Assembly (NCBI GenBank): GCA_025617745.1
Contig: CM046853.1
Location: forward strand, 5,266,873-5,330,872
Reading direction: 5' to 3'
DNA length: 64,000 nucleotides
DNA from: Heliocidaris erythrogramma
Lineage: Eukaryota > Echinodermata > Echinoidea > Camarodonta > Echinometridae
Positions 12,901-23,560 of the stretch are shown here, piece by piece. Position 1 is the stretch's first letter. Each line of letters starts with the position of its first letter. The translations under genes and the position numbers were made by a program. The notes beneath the pieces were generated by a model. That model had not been told where the DNA came from. It saw only the letters and a program-made list of their open reading frames with translations, and did not search any database.

Positions 12901-15900
12901 CTTGTATATGGGGGTAGGACGAAGAGAAGGATCTGGTGTCGACGTGCAAACTCTATCAATGGCACAGTAATGTGTGAGGCATGACCGTCATACAGCAGCA
13001 TCACAAACTCTCCATCTCTCCTAGAGTGGAGCGATGGCAAGAAGTGCGAATCAAGGAATTGTCAAAAGACGGCACTGTTGCTCCATCCCGAATCGGTGAG
13101 TGTGCTCCTAGAACCAGGGAGGGTCCCCTCCATCAACTTAGGTGCCTGTCTTTTTCCCTCGAAGACATAGAAGGGCAGCAAAGCTTTTCCAGCCGCGTTG
13201 CTACAAGCCAGGAGGGTAGTAGTCGAACCACGATGAGAAGTTATCAAGTTTGTTCGGTGGCTACCCGCTGCTCCAACTACCTTGGGGGGAAGGTGCGCCG
13301 TGTTGAAGTTGGTCTCATCTACATTGTAGATAAGGTCAGGCCTGTCCATAATCTTGTATTTGACGAGGACTTTCTTCAGCTCACTGAAGTAGTTCTCAAT
13401 TACTTCAGGCCTTGTAGCTTTCGCCCGTCTTATATTGAGCTTCCCTGGTGTAACCAATTTCAGATCAGGCCAGCATCTCATAAACAGCAATACCACGAGT
13501 TTGACAACCTCTGGGACTCCATTTTTCCTGTTTTCTTTCCAAACTTCTCCGTCATATCCGTTGCAAGCAATATCACCTATTTGAAGAAAAAAAAGCAACC
13601 TGATGAGATTATAATTGACTCAAACATTTCACAAATTTCGCATCATTAACATTGTGTCTTGCAAAATAACACATCTTCTCTTCATGAACATCATGAACAT
13701 CGTCAGCATCGACAACATCGTCAAAATTTGCCAACATTTTGCCGCATCCATAATAATGACAGCATCGTAGCTGGCAGCACACATCATTCAGAACATAACA
13801 CAAAACATGGCGCCTCATACACAAGGATCAGCGACGTATTTGTTCTAAAAATTTGTTTATATTCGGCATGATTTCAGTCATCACAGGTATGAAAAGAGAT
13901 TATTTACGTTTTTATTACTCATCTTGCTCTATTTTGGCTATTCTCAACGTTGCTAGGCATTCTACGCGTAGTCCCATGCGTTGATTTGCAAGACACGCGC
14001 TAGATGCCATGATACGCTTAATGGTCGGTATTATGACTGGTCGGTATTAGGTGAAGTGATCATACTTTGTGTTTGCATGATGTATCAATCAAAACTTTTT
14101 ACAAATTTACAATCCTTTTTTATGTGTATACTTTAAATCATAGGAGAAATTTAGCACTGATGATAGCCATCAGGGCCCTTTTAAATTACACTATAATTAT
14201 ATACATTCATGTACATATCTGCATGTTTATGTAGATTCCCCCCCCCCTTCTCTCTCTCTCCCTCTCTCTATCTCTCTCTCTCCCTCTCTATCTCTCTCTC
14301 TCCCTCTCTCCGTCTCTCTCTTACTTGATGTATCATCCATAAAAATGATTTGATAATTTACGCTCTCTACCGCTTGTTCCCAAGAATCTAGAGAGCTGTA
14401 TTTAAAGGGAGCGACAAGTCGCAATCTATGGGCGGTTTTACAGTTGGATGCTCCTTTCTCTGGATCAAAGTTCAAAGCGACTTCAATTTATCGCGCGCAG
14501 CTAATAAAAGTTCGCACATTGACCCAAATTTGAGTAAACAAGATCGCTCGTTCTTTATTCCAGTATTTGAATCTCATTGGTCGGTTAAGTGTGTAGGGAT
14601 TCGAGTTAACAATCACGCAAGGAATTTGGCAATAACATTCCTTCGGTAGCGCACGATTGGACCTGATTGTATCCGAATTTCCCCGAGTCAGGCCAACTGG
14701 TCAGGCCCATGGATTACGACTTGCCGCTCCCTTTAATTTTTCATCATTTTATTTTTACCCGTAGGCTATGGGAGCTCTACAGGACAAGAGTAAACTAGAG
14801 TCGGATTTGAGACTAACTCAAGATGAGCTGGGAAGTGAACGGAATAAGAAACCAACAGTCTCTGCTGACATGGGTGATATGGAAGGCAAGATGAGTGCTC
14901 TGAAATCTCAAATGGAACAGGTATGTATGTGCTACTGCTGATGATGATTATGATGATCATATTGATGATGATAATAAGTGATAAGGTAGGTTGCTTGTTT
15001 TGTCAATTTTTAAAGTACACCACTTTTAAGTATAATTTATATGGTAATATGCCAATCAGAGACGGCAGCTTTTCCTTTCCTTTTTGTCTCGCCCACCGGA
15101 GGTGAAGGCGAGACTAAGGGATCCAAATGTCGTCCGTCCGTCCGTCCGTCCGTCGTCCGTCCGCCTGTCACAAACGTTATGACAGATAACTTTGCAACCA
15201 TCACTCACTTTTCAACCAAACTTGGGTTGTAGATGCACTAAGGGGACCTGCATGTTATGGTGCCGTTGGAGGTCACATGATAAGGTCAAAGGTCATTTCA
15301 GGTCAAACGTTAAAGTTTACCTGCAAGACTCTCTTATGACAGATAACTTTGCAACCGTCACTCACTTTTCAACCAAACTTGGGTTGTAGATGCACTGAGG
15401 GGACCTGCATGTTATGGTACCGTTGGAGGTCACATGATAAGGTCAAAGGTCATACGTTAAAGTTTACCTGCAAGACTCTCTTATGACATAACTTTGCAAC
15501 CATCACTCACTTTTCAACCAAACTTGGGTTGTAGATGCACTGAGGGGACTTGCATGTTATGGTGCCGTTGGAGGTCACATGATAAGGTCAAAGGTCATAC
15601 GTTTAAGTTTACCTGCAAGACGCTCTTATGACAGATAACTTTGCAACCGTCATTCACTTTTCAACCAAACTTGGGTTGTAGATGCACTGAGGGGACTTGC
15701 ATGTTATGGTGCCGTTGGAGGTCACATGATAGGGTCAAAGGTCATTTGAGGTCATACGTTAAAGTTTACCTGCAAGACTCTCTTATGACAGATAACTTTG
15801 CAACCGTCACTCACTTTTCAACCAAACTTGGGTTGTAGATGCACTAAGGGGACCTGCATGTTATGGTGCCGTTGGAGGTCACATGATAAGGTCAAAGGTC

Positions 15901-18900
15901 ATACGTTTAAGTTTACCTGCAAGACGCTTTTATGACATAACTTTGCAACCGTCATTCACTTTTCAACCAAACTTGGGTTGTAGATGCACTGAGGTGACCC
16001 GCATGTTGTGGTGCCGTTGGAGGTCACATGATAAGGTCAAATGTCATTTCAGGTCAAACATTATAGTTTACCCGCAAGACTCTCTTATGACATAACTTTG
16101 TAAACGTCACTTTTCAAACAGTAATGTAGATATATGCAAGCATAACTTATGCAGATTTATGCACTTGGGGGACCTGTTGCATGGCAACAGAGATCACGAT
16201 ATTTCTAGTTATCGCATGTGGGCGAGACACATTATCGCTAATGCCTTGTTTTTAATGTAAAAATAAAATGATTTAAATAAGCAATATGATTTAAGCTAAT
16301 CAAATAAATGAATTCAAATAAGTGATTTTTTTTTTAAATAATGATTTGAATCAGTTATTTGAATCTGCATTGATCCCAAACCTGCTGCCCATATATTATG
16401 AAATCTTTTACCTCTGTGGCCTTCAAATTTTTTTTTTGATAAGTAATGATAGTGAAAAAAATGTTTGATTTAGTAGATATTGTTATGCCGCTGCCCACCG
16501 AAGGTGGTGGGTGGTGGAGGCATTATGTTGTCAGGTTGTCTGTCCTTCCTGCTTTGTCGTTAAAGCGATATCTCAAGAATCATTTGAGGTATGAACTTCA
16601 AACATGGTACTAGTATGTATCACCATAGGAAGACAATCTGATTAGATTTTGGGGTACGTAAGTCAAAGGTCAAAGCTCATAGAGGTCAGTTCTAAAATTT
16701 CTGGTTTGAGCTTTGTTAACGTGAAATCTAAAGAACCATTTGAGGCATGAACTTCAAATCTGGTGCTAGTATGTATCACGATAGGAAGACGATCTGATTA
16801 GATTTTGGGGTACGTAGCTCAACGGTCATAACGGTCAATTTCTGAAATTTCAGGTTTTAGCCTCATAATCGAGATATCTCAAGAACCATTTCAGCTGTGA
16901 GCTTCAAGCTTGGTATTAGTATGCATCACCATAGTTAGACAAACTGATTAGATTTGGGGGTAAGTAGGTCAAAGGTCGAAGGTCATAGAGGTCATTTACC
17001 ATGAAATTTCAGGTTTTTAGCCTAGCTATCACAATAGCTCTTGAACGATTTGAGTCATTAGCTTGAAACTTGTTACTAGTATGCATCACCGTAGTGAGAC
17101 AAATTGATTAGATTTTTTTTATAAGTAGGTCAAAGGTCGCAGGTCATAGAGGTCAATATAAGTGAAATTAATGTTTAAGTTTTTTATATTTTTTGTATGC
17201 ATGACTATAAGGAGACAAAGTGATCAGAACTTCTGGGTTGTTAGGTCAAAGTTCAAAGAGGTCAATTAACATGTAATTATAGTTTTTTTATTCTGGTTAT
17301 CACTATTTCAAGAACAGTTTGAGCCATTAACTTAAGTGAATTTAGGTGGAGACATATATAGGAGACCCAGTCACATTCATCTTGTTTGTTTCTTTTTTAT
17401 AGGCAATAGTTCCGATATTTTGGCTTTTTTTTTCTTTCAAAACTTTGTTCTACAGAATATGAAGATGACTTCTGATCGAGCAGATACATTGGAAGGAGAC
17501 CTTATTTCTTCCAAGCACAGATTATTGGAGATTCAAGCACAACTGGAAATGAAAGAAAAGGTAAGATCAAGGTAGATACATCAAGATAGCTTTCACTATG
17601 CTATGCTGGAGTTTAGATATACTTTTGTTAGTGGGATTTTAGGAGCATTGCCTTAGATATTCCTACTTAACCCTTCTGTAATACAATATGTGATTGTGAT
17701 CTACTCATTCACAGTAGCAAGATCTGCTGCATTTTTAGCTCACCTGAGCCTAAGGCTCGAGTGAGCTATTGCGATGGAAATTTGTCCGTCGTCCGTCGTG
17801 CGTCGTCCGTCGTGCGTCGTCCGTCGTGCGTCGTCCGTTAACTTTTTACATTTTCATCTTCTTCTCCAAAACCCATGATCGGAATTCAACCAAACTTGGT
17901 AGGAATCATCCTTAGGGGTAGGGGACCCAAAGTTGCTAAAATGGTACATGTGGCCCCCAGGGGGGCCCAGGGGGAGGGCCCCCAATTGTAAAAGCTATGT
18001 AAATTTCAAACATCTTCTTCTCCAGAACCAGGCATAGCTCAGACTTGATATTGTGTATGGAGATACCTCTATAGATGAAGAATGAATATTGTTCATGAAA
18101 TTTCTCTGAGTGGCCCTATAGGGGCCCTGTGGGGGTAAGATACTGGAGGGGGGGGGGGGAGCTGCCAGGCAAAATGTACATTCTGATCTTCTTCTCCAAA
18201 TCACATGATCGGAATTCAACCAAACTTGGTAGGAATCATCCTTAGGGGTAGGGGATCCAAAGTTGCCAAAATGGTACATGTGGCCCCCAGGGGGGCCCAG
18301 GGGGGCCCAGGGGGAGGGCCCCCAATTGTAAAAGCTATGTAAATTTCAAACATCTTCTTCTCCAGAACCAGGCATAGCTCAGACTTGGTATTGTGTATGG
18401 AGATACTTCTATAGATGAAGAATGAATATTGTTCATGAAATTTCTCTGAGTGGCCCTATAGGGGCCCTGTGGGGGTAACATACTAGAGGGGGGGGGGCGC
18501 TGCCAGGCAAAATGTACATTCTGATCTTCTTCTCCAAATCACATGATTCAACCAAACTTGGTAGGAATCATCCTTAGGGGTAGGGGACCCAAATTTGCTA
18601 AAATGATGCATGTGGCCCCCAGGGGGGCCCAGGGGGAAGGCCCCCAATTGTAAAAGCTATGTAAATTTCAAACATCTTCTTCTCCAGAACCAGGCATAGC
18701 TCAGACTTGGTATTGTGTATGGAGATACCTCTATAGATGAAGAATGAATGTTGTTCATGAAATTTCTCTGAGTGGCCCTATAGGGGCCCTGTGGCTGTGG
18801 GGGTAACATACTGGAGGGGGGGGGGGCTGCCAGGCAAAATGTACATTCTGATCTTCTTGTCCAAAACACATGATCGGAATTCAACCAAACTTGGTAGGAA

Positions 18901-21900
18901 TCATCCTTAGGAATAGGGGACCCAAAGTTGCTAAAATGGTACATGTGGTCCCCAGGGGGGGGGGGGGGCCCATGGAGAGGGCCCCCAATTGTAAAAGCTA
19001 TGTAAATTTCAAACATCTTCTTCTCCAGAACCAGGCATAGCTCAGACTTGGTATTGTGTATGGAGATACCTCTATAGATGAAGAATGAATGTTGTTCATG
19101 AAATTTCTCTGAGTGGCCCTATAGGGGCCCTGTGGGGGTAAGATACTGGAGGGGGGGGCGCTGCCAGGCAAAATGTACATTCTGATCTTCTTCTCCAAAT
19201 CACATGATCGGAATTCAACCAAACTTGGTAGGAATCATCCTTAGGGGTAGGGGATCCAAAGTTGCCAAAATGGTACATGTGGCCCCCAGGGGGGCCCAGG
19301 GGGGCCCAGGGGGAGGGCCCCCAATTGTAAAAGCTATGTAAATTTCAAACATCTTCTTCTCCAGAACCAGGCATAGCTCAGACTTGGTATTGTGTATGGA
19401 GATACCTCTATAGATGAAGAATGAATATTGTTCATGAAATTTCTCTGAGTGGCCCTATAGGGGCCCTGTGGGGGTAACATACTGGAGGGGGGGGGCGCTG
19501 CCAGGCAAAATGTACATTCTGATCTTCTTCTCCAAATCACATGATTCAACCAAACTTGGTAGGAATCATCCTTAGGGGTAGGGGACCCAAATTTGCTAAA
19601 ATGATGCATGTGGCCCCCAGGGGGGCCCAGGGGGACCCAGGGGGAAGGCCCCCAATTGTAAAAGCTATGTAAATTTCAAACATCTTCTTCTCCAGAACCA
19701 GGCATAGCTCAGACTTGGTATTGTGTATGGAGATACCTCTATAGATGAAGAATGAATGTTGTTCATGAAATTTCTCTGAGTGGCCCTATAGGGGCCCTGT
19801 GGCTGTGGGGGTAACATACTGGAGGGGGGGGCTGCCAGGCAAAATGTACATTCTGATCTTCTTGTCCAAAACACATGATCGGAATTCAACCAAACTTGGT
19901 AGGAATCATCCTTAGGAATAGGGGACCCAAAGTTGCTAAAATGGTACATGTGGTCCCCAGGGGGGGGGGGGGGCCATGGAGAGGGCCCCCAATTGTAAAA
20001 GCTATGTAAATTTCAAACATCTTCTTCTCCAGAACCAGGCATAGCTCAGACTTGGTATTGTGTATGGAGATACCTCTATAGATGAAGAATGAATGTTGTT
20101 CATGAAATTTCTCTGAGTGGCCCTATAGGGGGCCTGTGGGGGTAACATACTGGAGGGGGGGGGCGCTGCCAGGCAAAATGTACATTCTGATCTTCTCCAA
20201 AACACATGATCGGAATTTAACCAAACTTGGTAGGAATCATCCACCTCATGTGAGCGTCGTGCCCCCTGGGGCTCTTGTTTACAATGAATTCATTGCAATT
20301 GTTTGCAGATTTTGATATTGGCTGCATCGATGATTGGTTAGGGCATACTAGACAGAGTGAAGGAAAAATAATTGTTATAAACTAAAATTAAATTCACAAC
20401 AATATGTCTCTGAGATATGAGTTCGGGGGCAGACAGTAGATTGAAGTTACACCTATTGACAGATTCAAAGCAGCTCTTCATTAATGAATCTACTCTTTGT
20501 TGTTGTTTTAACACATATGATTACAGATGATAACTTGCACAAAAGAAAGAAACACATGTTCGTCATGAAGGCCTACCCTCCCAGATATCTTTCATTGGCA
20601 AAATGTATATTGCACAGGAAATACTCAAAGTGAAATTTACACAGCACGGATAAAATTTATACAGACGGGTGTATAACACTTGCTTAAGAATTTGTAGGAT
20701 AGTAGAAATCTACAAGAAATTAATGAGGAGTCATTTTTTAGCTAGCACTAGTATACAAGGAGGAATGTGTAATCAACAATGAAGTTGTAAGCTCATTCAT
20801 TATTCTTTGATGCCTCTATACCTTAGATGTAATAAACCTTTCATGTTAAATTTTGGTGATTATTTTCTATGATATTTATATGTTCAAAATATATGTAATA
20901 GATATTGTGTGCTATCCTCCAGTTCTTTACTTCCTAAAGATGGGCAATTCCTACTAAGTCCCATTGAATATAGAGTGCGTTTATCAGCTGTAATTTTTTT
21001 AATGCCACTTCTAGCTCATGAAAAGAAAGTTAAGACATTACTCAGATGTGATATGTTTTGTGATCCAACATGTAAACAGTTACATGTATTCTGAATTTCG
21101 AGATTTCACTTAATGAATTTTAAAAGATATAAGGAATATCTTGCTCATAAATAATCAAATTAATCCAGGATGTTCTGCAGATGTCACCTGGCTAAATATT
21201 ATTCACTAAATTCATAAGTAAAAACTATAAAAACAGAAATTTTTGCGTGCATGAAACTTTCGCTAATTTCGCGAGTGGTCGAGAATTGCGAAAGTTTCTT
21301 GCCGCGAAATAAATCATAATTAAATCATAATCGCAATTCTCGACCACTCGGGAAATTTTCTTGCTGCGAAATAAATCATAATTAAAACAACATAAAATTA
21401 TTGTAATTCGCGAAAGTTTCTTGCTGCATAATTGACTGTCATTAACGACTTGCAAAAGTTTCTTGTTTTACACTAGATGAATAGAGTAAAATCATGTCAA
21501 TTTGGTTTACATCAACTTTGTTGATCAAAACTTTTGCAAAATTATCCTATATGGAATTTCCCCTGAGTAAATTAAAAAATTCTTCATGTTTTCCATGTAT
21601 ATTCAGCTTTGAAAATGCCATCTATTATCGTGGCAACAAATTTTTATTCCTTAACTGGTACAAGAGAAAGTTAACACTTTGGTCTTGGCTATTGCAGTTT
21701 CTCATTTTGCATTTCCTCATTTATGTAGTTTGGCAATTTCTCATGTGTTTTCCTTCACCACTTTTATTTCTTGCAATCCATTTTCACTTGCTTTTTTATT
21801 GTCCCGATTTCACTCCTTAGGAATTAGAGAAGAAGTTCAGCCAGACAGGAGCATATAAGAATCTCAAGTCGATGTTGTCCAAGAAGAATGATCAGATCAA

Positions 21901-21943
21901 GGACCTGAGGGGAAGGTTGAAGAAATATGAAGGAGATGATTAG
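966..21943 (+). CDS. LZTFL1: Leucine zipper transcription factor-like protein 1, seven exons, start codon not found
   Basis: Exons 966-1093, 5095-5289, 10239-10293, 10733-10873, 14765-14920, 17456-17560 and 21821-21943 join in phase through GT-AG introns into 300 codons plus TAG; the human protein has 299 residues. The first exon reads AGELGLNDHH then NYMRFASYKR and CFQDLKDSR. The second carries TFTVDEVTDMLDGLEAVV and NVLLLRQLFQQAEKW, and the last ends KKNDQIKDLRGRLKKYEGDD. These match the family along its whole length. From about residue 115 the protein is a charged heptad-rich coiled coil, the leucine zipper region. Family knowledge: a cytoplasmic regulator of BBSome entry into cilia and of Hedgehog receptor traffic. 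The first exon opens in phase just before the conserved N-terminus, so the ATG probably sits alone or nearly alone in an exon upstream, in 1-965 or before the window. No convincing ATG-donor was seen. Introns of 0.4-5 kb are swollen by transposons. Confidence 0.95.
1271..1311. repeat. CpG-rich short hairpin
   Basis: GCTCGCACGGAACC is followed after 12 bases by the near-complement GGGTTCCGCGCGAGC. It stands out as GC-rich in an AT-rich intron. It may be the relic of a small inverted-repeat element. Confidence 0.4.
1496..2300. mobile_element. Non-autonomous hAT-like DNA transposon
   Basis: A perfect 16 bp terminal inverted repeat (CAGGGCTGCCAACATT) bounds 805 bp. The flanking 8-mers CCTCTCTC and TCTCTCTC agree at seven of eight bases, consistent with the 8 bp target duplication of hAT elements, although the target is itself a CT tract. 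The interior has C runs, CpG-rich stretches and no transposase reading frame. Confidence 0.65.
2301..2350. repeat. CT-rich microsatellite
   Basis: (CT)n tract abutting the right end of the hAT-like element, followed by imperfect CT-rich sequence. Confidence 0.8.
2430..4787. mobile_element. Foldback DNA element with ~0.8 kb inverted arms
   Basis: The left arm (2430 to about 3267) is repeated as reverse complement from about 3950 to 4787. Termini are GGGTCAATCCACATCAAATC and its complement, flanked on both sides by ACAT (2426-2429 and 4788-4791), a 4 bp target duplication. The central spacer contains a ~280 bp direct duplication (around 3338-3560 and 3615-3835). A second copy of part of the arm (3916-3949) lies next to the loop. 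No transposase is visible, so it must depend on an enzyme from elsewhere. Open frames inside the arms are by-products of the repeat. Confidence 0.85.
5925..6215. repeat. 30 bp tandem array, left arm of foldback element
   Basis: About nine to ten degenerate copies of a 30 bp unit containing a TTACGAAATC or TTACAAAATC core and CTACTGCA. The reverse-complement array lies at 9735-9965. Confidence 0.85.
6896..7805. mobile_element. Nested inverted-repeat element at a TTAA site
   Basis: Ends GCCTGAGTC and GACTCAGGC are each flanked by TTAA (6892-6895 and 7806-7809). Weaker subterminal similarity (CGATCGAATACCG against CGATCGAACACCGG) continues inward. The surrounding TAATTATAATTA sequence makes the exact duplication ambiguous (TTAA or TAATTA). 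It lies inside the 4.1 kb foldback element, so it inserted later. No coding sequence. Confidence 0.6.
8070..8170. repeat. 101 bp hairpin
   Basis: GTGCGATAGCTCGTTCGCCC pairs imperfectly with the complement ending GGGCGACTGGCTGTCGCAC. The loop is CpG-rich. Probably a tiny MITE or the remnant of one. No tRNA cloverleaf could be drawn. Confidence 0.5.
8376..9236. mobile_element. Nested TTAA-target inverted-repeat element
   Basis: The left end AGGGGAATTAACCTC and the right end (complement AGGAGAATTAACACT) are flanked by TTAA (8372-8375 and 9237-9240). Imperfect arms of roughly 220 bp share GGGGCTGCCATTTTCTTGATG. A further solitary left end of the same family (AGGGGAATTATCCTC after TTAA) lies at 8179, directly before it. 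Such ends and target suit piggyBac- or Kolobok-type transposases. No transposase is present. Confidence 0.65.
9735..9965. repeat. 30 bp tandem array, right arm of foldback element
   Basis: About eight copies of the complement of the left-arm unit (TGCAGTAGTTGATTTCGTAA core). Individual units differ by point changes, so the arms have not been fully homogenised. Confidence 0.85.
11630..11770. repeat. Pyrimidine-rich tract
   Basis: CT-rich low-complexity sequence (TCTTTTTCTTTACTTTTC type), inside the pogo-like element. It produces long spurious open frames rich in Phe, Leu and Ser. Confidence 0.7.
12440..13598 (-). pseudogene. Decayed pogo/Tigger-type DDE transposase
   Basis: Reading down the minus strand, 13598-12747 stays in one frame apart from an in-frame TGA at about 13057-13059. 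It shows the first catalytic Asp in IYNVDETNFNTAH, the second in LLYDGHASHI, and the third in the block PPYTSHILQPLDVACFSSLK with KKAYNRE. After a frameshift near 12730 the C-terminal signature FRKSGICPLNPQAI appears (about 12720-12660). These are signatures of the pogo/Tigger/Jerky transposase group. The N-terminal helix-turn-helix and CENP-B-like region was not found, so the gene is broken and probably 5' incomplete or spliced. Its function would be cut-and-paste transposition at TA sites. Confidence 0.88.
14232..14325. repeat. CT microsatellite
   Basis: C run followed by (CT)n interrupted with TATCT and CCCT. Low complexity within an LZTFL1 intron. Confidence 0.85.
14406..14732. mobile_element. 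327 bp MITE at a TTAA site
   Basis: Ends AGGGAGCGACAAGTCGCAAT and (complement) AGGGAGCGGCAAGTCGTAAT are flanked by TTAA (14402-14405 and 14733-14736). The interior lacks coding sequence. Its right end lies about 30 bases before an LZTFL1 exon and therefore close to the splice acceptor. Confidence 0.8.
15081..16252 (+). mobile_element. Pearl/HINE-like element A with six ~150 bp core repeats
   Basis: The head GTCTCGCCCACCGG forms a hairpin with GGCGAGAC. A GTCC microsatellite (15129-15168) follows, then six copies of a 145-160 bp unit (starting near 15189, 15349, 15494, 15639, 15797 and 15942, each with TTTTCAACCAAACTTGGGTT), and a tail GTGGGCGAGACA then CCTTGTTTTT. A hairpin head, a GTCY-type microsatellite and tandem cores are the hallmarks of pearl elements of bivalves and of Helentron-associated elements. 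Open frames across the units are repeat artefacts. Confidence 0.7.
16484..17335 (+). mobile_element. Pearl/HINE-like element B, 3' end not clear
   Basis: The head ATGCCGCTGCCCACC with GGTGG and AGGCAT forms a hairpin. A short TGTCTGTCC tract follows, then about five diverged ~150 bp units containing ATCTCAAGAACCATTTGAG and GGTCAAAGGTCA motifs. The final unit fades out about 120 bases before an LZTFL1 exon and no tail was found. A solitary head of the same family occurs at 25529. Confidence 0.6.
17732..20280 (+). mobile_element. Pearl/HINE-like element C with ~335 bp units in higher-order array
   Basis: The head AGCTCACCTGAGCC pairs with GGCTCGAGTGAGCT. A GTCCGTCGTGC-type microsatellite follows (17788-17838). 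Then come about seven units of ~335 bp (each with GAATTCAACCAAACTTGGTA, a G-rich stretch, TCTTCTTCTCCAGAACCAGG and CATGAAATTTCTCTGAGTGG), and a tail GTGAGCGTCGTGCC then GGGGCTCTTGTTT. Three successive units repeat as a block with a period of about 1.0 kb. A shorter copy lies at 50831-51799. Confidence 0.75.
20281..21820 (+). other. Last LZTFL1 intron, unique part, with short hairpin repeats
   Basis: AT-rich and without a supportable gene. At 21273-21291 a 19 bp sequence (GAGTGGTCGAGAATTGCGA) is repeated as a perfect complement at 21331-21349, and the ~75 bp stretch GCGAAAGTTTCTTGC with GCGAAATAAATCATAATT recurs two to three times in 21240-21460. The tract ends in the acceptor CACTCCTTAG. Confidence 0.5.
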
Positions 21944-22973
21944 AACATATATCAATCATATATACCAAATATACAAATATTGACTGCTGTGAGGGACGAA
22001 GTTGAATTATTCCTTGAGGTTATCTCGAAACTGCTACTACCCTATACGATGTTGAGTAGCATTTACAGTATTGAAATCACAAAGGGATATTATTTTTTTT
22101 TAACTGATACAAAACAAAATTAGCAGTCAATATTTGTTTTATGTACTGCATCCTGCATATAATTTGTTAAAGGGGAAAGTTTTCGTAAAAATATGTCATC
22201 AGCATGTATTTATTTGTAGGAATATTTACAAATCAAAGAGTTTGCATCTTACTTGTGTCTTATTGTGCATACTAAATGTTAACTGATGCACAATTGTAGT
22301 GCCCTTGACTTTGTTGTATGCACCAAAGAAGCTACACGTGTAGTACCCAGGTAATAGTACTTGCTATTTCCTGCTAATTGTAACATAGCAGTCAATAGAA
22401 ACTTTCATGGGTTCAGTTTTAAGCAAGGAGAAGCCTAGAATTCTGATATGCGTGTATAGTATCAGTTTGGTTTTTGTGCAGCTTGTGGCATAATATATAT
22501 AGTCCATGTTTTCTTTGAAATATTCTTGAGTTGTATTCAAAAGAAGTAAGATGAAATTCATCTATGAATCTTTTGTGTTTTAATTATGTAGGAAAGCTTA
22601 ATATTTTTGAAGGGATTAAGGATAGAATCAAATTCTTTTGCTTTTACACTTTCAATTTTTCATTTACTAGGTTTAGAAGACATTTTACACTAATCAATAA
22701 TAATTCAAAAGTTCAAGATGTTTCAAACTGAAGTTCGAACACTAGGAGTGTCTTCACATTTCTTAAAATTTGGCAACTGCACCCGTCTTTTATGATAGTT
22801 GGAATTATACATGATTAATTTGCTATACTTTTGTTGAACTGTGCCCCAGAATGTACTCCTTTTTAGACCATGTATGAGCAGTGTATTAACATATATTCTG
22901 AGCTTGGCCCAAAAAAATATGAATATTTATTGTCGTTCCCTCTGTCCATTATCTCAATTTCATGTAGAGGTGT

Positions 22974-23166
22974 TATGGTCTAGTGGATAAGTCCCCAGAC
23001 TGTGTACCACAAGGGCCACGGGGTACGAATCTTAGGAGCAGAGCTAGTGTCTTTTGGCCAGATATTTGCTACACTCGATCCAGGTGAAGTAAATGGGTAC
23101 CTGGCAGGAATTAATTACTTGGATTACTAGAGCACCGTAAGAGCAGCCATGATAAACCAGGGTAAT
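22974..23166 (+). mobile_element. tRNA-derived SINE, copy 1, interrupted by a MITE
   Basis: Starts GTAGAGGTGTTATGGTCTAG with an A-box-like TCTAGTGGATAAG and a decayed B box (GGGTACGAATC). It shares AAATGGGTACCTGGCAGGA with the better-preserved copy at 24577. The 3' part is displaced by the MITE at 23167-23560. The B box changes make Pol III activity unlikely. Confidence 0.75.
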
Positions 23167-23560
23167 AATTCTCGCTACCTTAAATATGCAATTTTCGACG
23201 TAGAGGGCAATATTATGCATGGAAATGGTCCGCATCTTCGTTAACTTCACTTCCGGTCCGTATTGAAATACTATGGCTTATGAATAAAATGAGTGCTAAA
23301 ATGCTTAATTTTTGGATCGCATGACATAAACCACTCAAATTTTGAAAATGCAACCAATTGTCTCAATAAATCATGATGATCTTTTCAAACATGTCTGTTA
23401 AACTCAAACTCGAGGATTTTTGTAATACCTGTGTACATTTTCAATGCAAAAAGACAAACACTTGTCGACCCAATCGGGATATTGTCAGCCCTGTGCATGC
23501 GTGGTTTGCATGACAAACGCCATCTGTTGGCGAAATTGCGTATTTGGGGTAGCGAGAATT
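23167..23560. mobile_element. 394 bp MITE with ~30 bp terminal inverted repeats
   Basis: The ends AATTCTCGCTACCTTAAATA and (complement) AATTCTCGCTACCCCAAATA continue into GCAATTTTCG and GCAATTTCG. A clear target duplication was not found. It lies in the tail of the tRNA-type SINE. Confidence 0.65.

Larger units (their letters stand above)
11001..14062. mobile_element. pogo/Tigger-like Tc1-mariner transposon, 3.06 kb
   Basis: The ends TGATGCCTTTACCTAATACC and (complement) TGATCACTTCACCTAATACC are flanked by TA dinucleotides at 10999-11000 and 14063-14064, the target site of the Tc1/mariner/pogo superfamily. Subterminal copies of the ATACCGACC motif recur near both ends. It carries a minus-strand transposase relic. 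It sits in the LZTFL1 intron between exons 10733-10873 and 14765-14920. Confidence 0.8.

Noticed and set aside
12981..13649. 222-codon plus-strand frame
   Set aside because: Antisense shadow of the minus-strand transposase, which has recognisable catalytic blocks.
17995..20244. Series of minus-strand frames with a repeated FMNNIHSSSIEVSPYT segment
   Set aside because: Each is one monomer of the ~335 bp tandem repeat read antisense; the same frame recurs at 51079-51300 in another copy of the element.
15081..20280. CRISPR array
   Set aside because: Repeats are contiguous 150-335 bp units without regular unique spacers, in a eukaryotic intron.
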